Assembly: GCA_016303065.1 (NCBI GenBank) | Contig: JAEDMJ010000059.1 | Span: 1-9,830 of the forward strand | Reading direction: 5' to 3' | Length of the DNA: 9,830 nucleotides | Source: Clostridiales bacterium | GTDB lineage: Bacteria; Bacillota; Clostridia; Oscillospirales; QAMX01 | Shown: positions 5,922-9,830 of the stretch, one piece after another | Layout: every line of letters begins with the position of its first letter | Numbering within the stretch: position 1 is the stretch's first letter | Position numbers and translations under genes: made by a program | The notes under the pieces: generated by a model | Database searches by the model: none | What the model saw: the letters and a program-made list of their open reading frames with translations, nothing else | Told to the model about the DNA's origin: nothing

Positions 5922-5967
5922 CAAGCCGTCTGTTTTCCCGAAAGGAAAACAGACGGCTTGTTTGTTG
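5922..5967. terminator. Bidirectional intrinsic terminator between pnp and the convergent FAD gene
   Basis: Positions 5922-5938 and 5944-5960 form a perfect 17-bp stem with loop CGAAA. On the plus strand TTTGTTG follows; on the minus strand ACG and then eight T follow (complement of the A run 5911-5918). It can end both convergent transcripts. Confidence 0.9.
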
Positions 5968-5986
5968 TACGCGGCAGCCGGGCCGT

Positions 5987-7357
5987 TCACAGCTTTTCCG
6001 CAATGCAGCGGGCAACGTGTACTCCGCTTGCGGAGGCGTGGGACAGCGAGTGTGTAATGCCGCTCCCGTCGCCGATCACATAAAGCCCTTTGCGGCACGA
6101 CTCAAGGTTTTCGTCGACGGCAACTTCCATGTTGTAGAACTTGACTTCGACTCCGTAAAGCAGCGTGTCGTCGTTTGCGGTTCCCGGAGCCACCTTGTCC
6201 AGGGCGTATATCATCTCCATAATCCCGTCGAGAATGCGCTTCGGAAGCACAAGACTCAGGTCTCCCGGCGTGGCTTTCAGGGTCGGCGTTATAAACGCCT
6301 CCGCGATTCTCTCCGGCGTCGAGCGCCGTCCGCGTATGAGATCGCCGAAACGCTGGACGATAACGCCTCCGCCCAGCATATTGCTGAGCCGTGCGATGGA
6401 TTCGCCGTATCCGTTGGAGTCCTTGAAAGGCTCGGAGAAATGCTTTGCAACCAGCAGCGCAAAGTTCGTGTTCTCCGTCTTTCGGGACGGATCTTCATAG
6501 CTGTGCCCGTTCACCGTGATTATGCCGTTTGTGTTTTCGTTCACCACAACGCCTCTGGGATTCATGCAGAAGGTTCTGACCTTGTCCCCGTACTTTTCGG
6601 TGCAGTAGACGATCTTGCTCTCATAAAGCTCGTCGGTCAGCTCGGAAAACACCTCCGCCGGCAGCTCAACGCGCACGCCAATGTCCACACGGTTGGATTT
6701 CGTCGGAATTCCCATTTCTCCGCAGACGCGCTCCATCCATTTGCTCCCGCTGCGCCCAACCGATACGATGCACTTTTCACAGGTGTAAGCGCGGCCCCCG
6801 CACCTGACCTCATAACCGTTTTCAAGCGGCGCAATCGATTCCACCGGAGAGTCGAAGAAGAATTCCGCCCTGTTCCGCAGATACCCGTAGAGGTTCTCCA
6901 AAACAACATAGTTTATATCCGTTCCCAGATGGCGAACCGACGCATCCAGCAGATGCAGGTTGTGGCGAATACAGGTTTTTTTGAATTGCGTTCCGGCGGT
7001 GGAATAGAGCTTCGTCCCCTCCCCGCCGAAGCGCATATTGATCCCGTCCACGTACCGCATAAGCTCAAGAGCCCGCGCTTTGCCGATGTATTCGTAAAGA
7101 GTGCCGCCGAAGTCGTTCGTGATATTGTATTTTCCGTCGGAAAAGGCCCCGGCGCCTCCGAAACCGCTCATTATCGAACAGCAGCTGCATTTGACGCAGG
7201 TTTTTACCTTATCCCCGTCGATGGGGCAGCGGCGTTTTCCGAGCTCGTGACCGGCCTCAAAAACGGCGATCTTCAGCTCCGGTTTTTGCCGCGCAAGCTC
7301 GTATGCGGAAAAAATCCCTCCGGGCCCGGCTCCGATGATTATCACGTCATAGGTCAT
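5987..7357 (-). CDS. FAD-dependent dehydrogenase-like protein of the COG2509 family
   Basis: A 456-residue cytoplasmic flavoprotein, function unassigned in the family. The N-terminus is a dinucleotide-binding fold, YDVIIIGAGPGGIFSAYEL (3-21), followed by a cysteine cluster Cys44, Cys54, Cys57, Cys59, Cys60 just before GFGGAGAFSDGKYN (65-78), the block I associate with COG2509. A second conserved cofactor-binding segment near the C-terminus, YVIGDGSGITHSLSHASASG, is typical of FAD proteins of this group. The cysteines could bind a metal or Fe-S centre or serve redox chemistry. The reading frame is open to 7417, but the start at 7357 is chosen because AAGGGG lies 6 bases upstream and the fold begins at once. 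It is monocistronic: own promoter at 7435-7463 and the terminator at 5922-5967. Confidence 0.9.
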   Translation of the reverse strand: MTYDVIIIGAGPGGIFSAYELARQKPELKIAVFEAGHELGKRRCPIDGDKVKTCVKCSCCSIMSGFGGAGAFSDGKYNITNDFGGTLYEYIGKARALELMRYVDGINMRFGGEGTKLYSTAGTQFKKTCIRHNLHLLDASVRHLGTDINYVVLENLYGYLRNRAEFFFDSPVESIAPLENGYEVRCGGRAYTCEKCIVSVGRSGSKWMERVCGEMGIPTKSNRVDIGVRVELPAEVFSELTDELYESKIVYCTEKYGDKVRTFCMNPRGVVVNENTNGIITVNGHSYEDPSRKTENTNFALLVAKHFSEPFKDSNGYGESIARLSNMLGGGVIVQRFGDLIRGRRSTPERIAEAFITPTLKATPGDLSLVLPKRILDGIMEMIYALDKVAPGTANDDTLLYGVEVKFYNMEVAVDENLESCRKGLYVIGDGSGITHSLSHASASGVHVARCIAEKL

Positions 7358-7434
7358 ATTTGTCCCCTTCCCTTTGAAAAAGCGTTTTTTAAGCGCCATG
7401 TCCCAACTGTCAAACAAGCAGGTCTGTTTACTGC

Positions 7435-7463
7435 ATTATACCACAGACAAAGAGTTTTCGCAA
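7435..7463 (-). promoter_or_regulatory. Sigma-A-type promoter of the COG2509 gene
   Basis: On the minus strand TTGCGA (7463-7458), 17 bases and a perfect TATAAT (7440-7435). The transcript would begin about 70 bases before the start at 7357. Between 7464 and 7524 I see nothing else. Confidence 0.7.
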
Positions 7464-7524
7464 CCGGACTCATCCGGCAGGAAATATCTCCCCCCGGGTG
7501 CCCCCGGCAAATTTAGCTCCATCC

Positions 7525-7568
7525 CAAAAAAGAAACAGGACTGTACAAACTCCTGAACAGTCCTGTTT
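7525..7568 (-). terminator. Intrinsic terminator of rpmB
   Basis: A perfect 12-bp stem (7533-7544 with 7557-7568) with a 12-base loop, followed on the minus strand by C and a run of six T. It lies about 20 bases past the rpmB stop. Confidence 0.85.
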
Positions 7569-7589
7569 ATTCCTGCAGTTTAAAAAAAC

Positions 7590-7778
7590 TCAGATGGCGC
7601 GGGTGACTTTATTGGAGCGGAGGCACCTTGTGCAAACGTAGATGTGACAGGGCGATCCGTTGACCACGGCCTTGACCCTTTTCACGTTGGGCTTAACAGC
7701 CCTGTTTGAACGACGGTGCGAATGGGAAATGTTGATGCCGAAATTCACGCCCTTGCCGCAGATATCGCATTTTGCCAT
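7590..7778 (-). CDS. rpmB: 50S ribosomal protein L28
   Basis: A 62-residue basic protein of the large ribosomal subunit, of normal length. It is the zinc-ribbon (C+) form: CxxC at Cys4/Cys7 and CxxC at Cys49/Cys52. Family marks are MAKCDICGKG at the start, HSHRRSNRAVKPNVKRV (19-35) and RCLRSNKV (51-58). The start at 7778 is fixed by a textbook AAAGGAGGTG about 8-9 bases upstream; the frame stays open further but that part would precede the ribosome site. It is transcribed alone between promoter 7831-7859 and terminator 7525-7568. Confidence 0.97.
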   Translation of the reverse strand: MAKCDICGKGVNFGINISHSHRRSNRAVKPNVKRVKAVVNGSPCHIYVCTRCLRSNKVTRAI

Positions 7779-7830
7779 AGTGGCACACCTCCTTTGTTGT
7801 CTTGGAACTGCCTTCGCAGACAGCCTAAAA

Positions 7831-7859
7831 ATGATATCACAAAACTGAAAGAAATGCAA
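7831..7859 (-). promoter_or_regulatory. Candidate promoter of rpmB
   Basis: On the minus strand TTGCAT (7859-7854), 17 bases and TATCAT (7836-7831, five of six). The roughly 45-base leader contains a small hairpin, CTGTC with GGCAG around TGCGAA, just before the Shine-Dalgarno site. Confidence 0.55.
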
Positions 7860-7864
7860 TAGGT

Positions 7865-7896
7865 AAAACGGAAAAATCCGAATATTTTTTTATTCG
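7865..7896 (-). terminator. Weak, AT-rich terminator candidate after dapB
   Basis: On the minus strand CGAATA and TATTCG (7896-7891, 7884-7879) pair around six A and overlap the dapB stop codon; GATTTTTCCGTTTT follows. The stem is only 6 bp, so termination may be inefficient. Confidence 0.4.
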
Positions 7897-8651
7897 CCGC
7901 CGAAAATATCGTCCATTCCGTAAATGCCGGGGGTTTTTACGCCCGCCATGAACCTTGCGGCGCGCAGAGCTCCGGAGGCAAAAACCTCTCTGCTCTGTGC
8001 GGAATGGGAAATGGAGATGGTCTCGTTCCAGCCCGCAAAGAGGACTTCGTGCTCTCCGATAATGGTTCCTCCGCGCACGGAGTGCATTCCGATCTCCGAC
8101 TTTCCGCGCTCTCTGCGGACGGCGTGCCTGTCGTAAACCTCCGTTTTCGGAGAAACCGCTCCGGCCTTCACCGCTTCGGCAAGGTGCAGCGCCGTTCCGC
8201 TTGGAGCGTCAAGCTTTTTGTTGTGGTGCTTTTCGATTATCTCCACGTCGAAATCGTCCCCCAAAGCCGACGCCGCGGACTTTACGAGCTTTGTCAGGAT
8301 CGCAATTCCGATGCTCATATTCGCCGACCGAAAGATCGGAACCTTCTTGGAAGCCTCTTCCAAGGCCGCGGCGTCTTCCGGCAGATACCCTGTCGAAGCC
8401 AGCACCGCCGGGGTCCCCGTGGCGAGACTGTATTCAAGGATGGACAAAAGGGCCGAACGGTGAGAGAAGTCAACGATCACGTCGGCTTTCACGGTGCAGC
8501 CGGAAATGTCCGGAAAAACCGGGTATGAAAGCCCGCCGCAGTCGGCGGGATCAATTCCCGCGGCAATAGCCGTGTCGTCCATGCGCGAAACAAGATCGGT
8601 TATGGCTCTGCCCATGCGGCCGCAGCAGCCGCAGAGGATTATCTTAAGCAT
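7890..8651 (-). CDS. dapB: 4-hydroxy-tetrahydrodipicolinate reductase
   Basis: A 253-residue NAD(P)H-dependent reductase making tetrahydrodipicolinate for lysine and diaminopimelate. The N-terminal nucleotide-binding loop is GCCGRMGR (8-15), followed by VDFSH (60-64) and ASTGY (85-89). The DapB signature EKHHNKKLDAPSGTA (140-154) supplies His142/His143 and Lys146 plus the SGT substrate loop. The C-terminal block with RGGTIIGEHEV and ISISHSAQSREVFASGA is typical. The length is slightly short, as is usual in Clostridia. The start at 8651 has AGGAG about 10 bases upstream, lying within the 17-base gap after dapA, so the two are co-transcribed. In spore formers this pathway also feeds dipicolinate synthesis. 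Confidence 0.96.
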   Translation of the reverse strand: MLKIILCGCCGRMGRAITDLVSRMDDTAIAAGIDPADCGGLSYPVFPDISGCTVKADVIVDFSHRSALLSILEYSLATGTPAVLASTGYLPEDAAALEEASKKVPIFRSANMSIGIAILTKLVKSAASALGDDFDVEIIEKHHNKKLDAPSGTALHLAEAVKAGAVSPKTEVYDRHAVRRERGKSEIGMHSVRGGTIIGEHEVLFAGWNETISISHSAQSREVFASGALRAARFMAGVKTPGIYGMDDIFGGE

Positions 8652-8668
8652 TGGCGTACGTCTCCTGT

Positions 8669-9562
8669 TTATCTGTTGATGAGATGGTAGTGCTCAAGCG
8701 TGCGGGCAAGCTTTTCGGCGTTCGCTTCGCCCATTTCGCAAAGCGGAAGCCTCAGATCGGGAGAACACAGCCCCATCATTCCCAAAGCGGTCTTGACCGG
8801 AATGGGATTGACCTCCAAAAAGAGATCGTTGGCGAGCCTGAGGTATTCGATCTGGATCTCAGAGGCGGTCTTGAAATCCCCGTCCAGGGCGGCGCGCGCC
8901 ATCTTCGCGACAACGCCGGGAACGACGTTTGAAAGAACGGAAATGACGCCCTTCGCTCCCAAAGACATCATCGGAACGACCTGATCGTCGTTGCCGCTCC
9001 AGATATTGAGCTCGTCTCCGCACATGGCGCGGATCTTCGCGACGAGGGAGAAATCCCCCGAGGCCTCTTTGGTGCCGTTGATATTCGGGTGTTTGGCAAG
9101 CCTGGCGTAAGTATCCGGAGCGATTGTCATGCCCGTTCTGGAAGGCACGTTATAGAGGATTATCGGGATACTGACATTGTCGGCGAGATACTCAAAATGC
9201 CTGACAAGGCCCGCCTGGCTGGCTTTGTTGTAATAGGGCGTGACGCAGAGCAGCGCGTCCGCTCCGACGCTTTCGGCGTGGCGGCAAAGGGAAAGGGAAT
9301 AGCGGGTGTCGTTGCCGCCTGTTCCGGCGATCACAGGCACGCGTCCCGCAACCTTTTTGACACAGTATTCAATGCACTCCTTGTGCTCGCCGTCGGCAAG
9401 GGTAGATTTTTCGCCCGTTGTGCCGCAGATGGTTATGGCGTCGGTGCCGTTTGATATCTGAAACTCGATAAGCCGCCCGAGAGCGTCGAAGTCGACGGAG
9501 CCGTCCGGCGCAAACGGTGTCGCAATAGCGACGCAGGCCCCTGTAAATACCGGTTTTTTCAT
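8669..9562 (-). CDS. dapA: 4-hydroxy-tetrahydrodipicolinate synthase
   Basis: A 297-residue TIM-barrel aldolase condensing pyruvate with aspartate semialdehyde. The Schiff-base lysine is Lys165 in NGTKEASGD; Tyr137 and Arg142 lie in ILYNVPSRTG, Thr48/Thr49 in CGTTGE, and Tyr111 in VTPYYNK. Every catalytic position keeps a constant +4 offset from the E. coli numbering I recall, so the active site is intact. The start at 9562 matches the family opening MKKPVFTGACVAIATPF. Its ribosome site AAAGGGGG starts at the asd stop codon and is 13 bases from the ATG, a long spacing that fits translational coupling. It is the middle gene of asd-dapA-dapB. Confidence 0.97.
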   Translation of the reverse strand: MKKPVFTGACVAIATPFAPDGSVDFDALGRLIEFQISNGTDAITICGTTGEKSTLADGEHKECIEYCVKKVAGRVPVIAGTGGNDTRYSLSLCRHAESVGADALLCVTPYYNKASQAGLVRHFEYLADNVSIPIILYNVPSRTGMTIAPDTYARLAKHPNINGTKEASGDFSLVAKIRAMCGDELNIWSGNDDQVVPMMSLGAKGVISVLSNVVPGVVAKMARAALDGDFKTASEIQIEYLRLANDLFLEVNPIPVKTALGMMGLCSPDLRLPLCEMGEANAEKLARTLEHYHLINR

Positions 9563-9582
9563 GGCCGTATATGTGCCCCCTT

Positions 9583-9830
9583 TCAGGATTTTTTGATGTA
9601 GCCTTTCGCGCAGAGAAGCTCTGCCATGAGCACGCCGCCGCCGGCTGCGCCGCGCAGCGTGTTGTGGGAGAGGCACACGAACTTGATCGTGTACTGAGAG
9701 TCCTCGCGGAGCCGGCCTATACTGATAGCCATACCGTTCTCGATCATGCGGTCAAGATTGGTCTGGGGACGGTTTTCCTCTTCAAAGTAGTGGATGAACT
9801 GTTTGGGCGCGCTGGGAAGCCCGAGCTTCT
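9583..9830 (-). CDS. asd: Aspartate-semialdehyde dehydrogenase (C-terminal 82 residues; gene runs off the window)
   Basis: Too open-ended at the window edge to show a start; found by translating the minus strand upstream of dapA. The fragment reads through GMAISIGRLR and the family-specific C-terminal block LSHNTLRGAAGGGVLMAELL, ending GYIKKS before TGA at 9585-9583. This is the C-terminal part of Asd, which reduces aspartyl phosphate to aspartate semialdehyde, the substrate of DapA just downstream (20-base gap). The catalytic cysteine and NADP-binding half are outside the window, as is the operon promoter. Confidence 0.93.
   Translation of the reverse strand, partial: KLGLPSAPKQFIHYFEEENRPQTNLDRMIENGMAISIGRLREDSQYTIKFVCLSHNTLRGAAGGGVLMAELLCAKGYIKKS

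Noticed and set aside
3666..6098. 810-codon open frame on the minus strand opposite pnp
   Set aside because: It mirrors the strong third-position GC bias of pnp, has no family resemblance and is low-complexity (Gly/Ala/Asp/Val-rich); pnp is unambiguous on the other strand.
7358..7417. N-terminal extension of the COG2509 protein by 20 residues
   Set aside because: The Shine-Dalgarno AAGGGG sits inside this stretch just before the ATG at 7357, and the FAD-binding fold begins right after that ATG.
5816..7516. 566-codon open frame on the plus strand opposite the COG2509 gene
   Set aside because: It runs through the terminator at 5922-5967 and mirrors a well-supported flavoprotein gene; no ribosome site or recognisable domain.
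8386..8397. Second exact TGTCGAA (0A-box heptamer) near 8389
   Set aside because: It lies inside the dapB coding sequence; about one chance occurrence is expected in a window of this length.
8004..8569. Plus-strand open frames opposite dapB
   Set aside because: Shadow frames of a clearly conserved gene; overlapping one another in different frames.
9563..9676. N-terminal extension of DapA by 38 residues
   Set aside because: It would overlap the end of asd, is Arg-rich and lacks family similarity; the family start is at 9562.

Overview
The window looks like chromosomal housekeeping sequence from a GC-rich, probably spore-forming member of the Clostridia (Oscillospirales/Eubacteriales-like; genus not determinable). 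The reasons are a Spo0A-type regulator, an rpsO-pnp pair, an asd-dapA-dapB lysine/diaminopimelate operon of Firmicutes type, a clostridial COG2509 flavoprotein, purine-rich Shine-Dalgarno sites, sigma-A-like promoters with 17-base spacers, and many intrinsic terminators. I see no mobile element, CRISPR array, tRNA or rRNA.

Layout. Positions 1-884 (minus) hold the N-terminal 294 residues of an Old Yellow Enzyme-type flavin reductase, with a good promoter at 921-949. Next on the minus strand come a small degenerate Nudix-like gene (1039-1368), a Spo0A-like regulator (1575-2369) and a single-domain cupin (2686-3030). Each has its own candidate promoter and hairpin terminator. The plus strand then carries rpsO (3312-3578) with a structured leader, a 12-bp hairpin in the intercistronic space, and pnp (3786-5897). 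A perfect 17-bp bidirectional terminator separates pnp from the convergent minus-strand genes: a COG2509 FAD protein (5987-7357), rpmB (7590-7778), and the operon asd (partial, from 9583) - dapA (8669-9562) - dapB (7890-8651).

How the genes work together. asd, dapA and dapB encode consecutive steps from aspartyl phosphate to tetrahydrodipicolinate, supplying lysine, cell-wall diaminopimelate and, in spore formers, dipicolinate. rpsO, pnp and rpmB belong to translation and RNA turnover. The flavin reductase, cupin and COG2509 protein look like independent metabolic functions.

Most notable points. The Spo0A-like protein keeps a well-conserved DNA-binding domain but lacks the residues needed for receiver phosphorylation; the acceptor Asp is Glu. 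A perfect 0A-box heptamer and a 12-bp inverted repeat lie just upstream of its promoter. The rpsO leader can form mutually exclusive structures, one of which would mask its own Shine-Dalgarno site. The small Nudix-like protein has lost two of three expected metal-ligand glutamates, and a 12-bp direct repeat brackets its promoter and start codon. No wholly new multi-gene system is evident.
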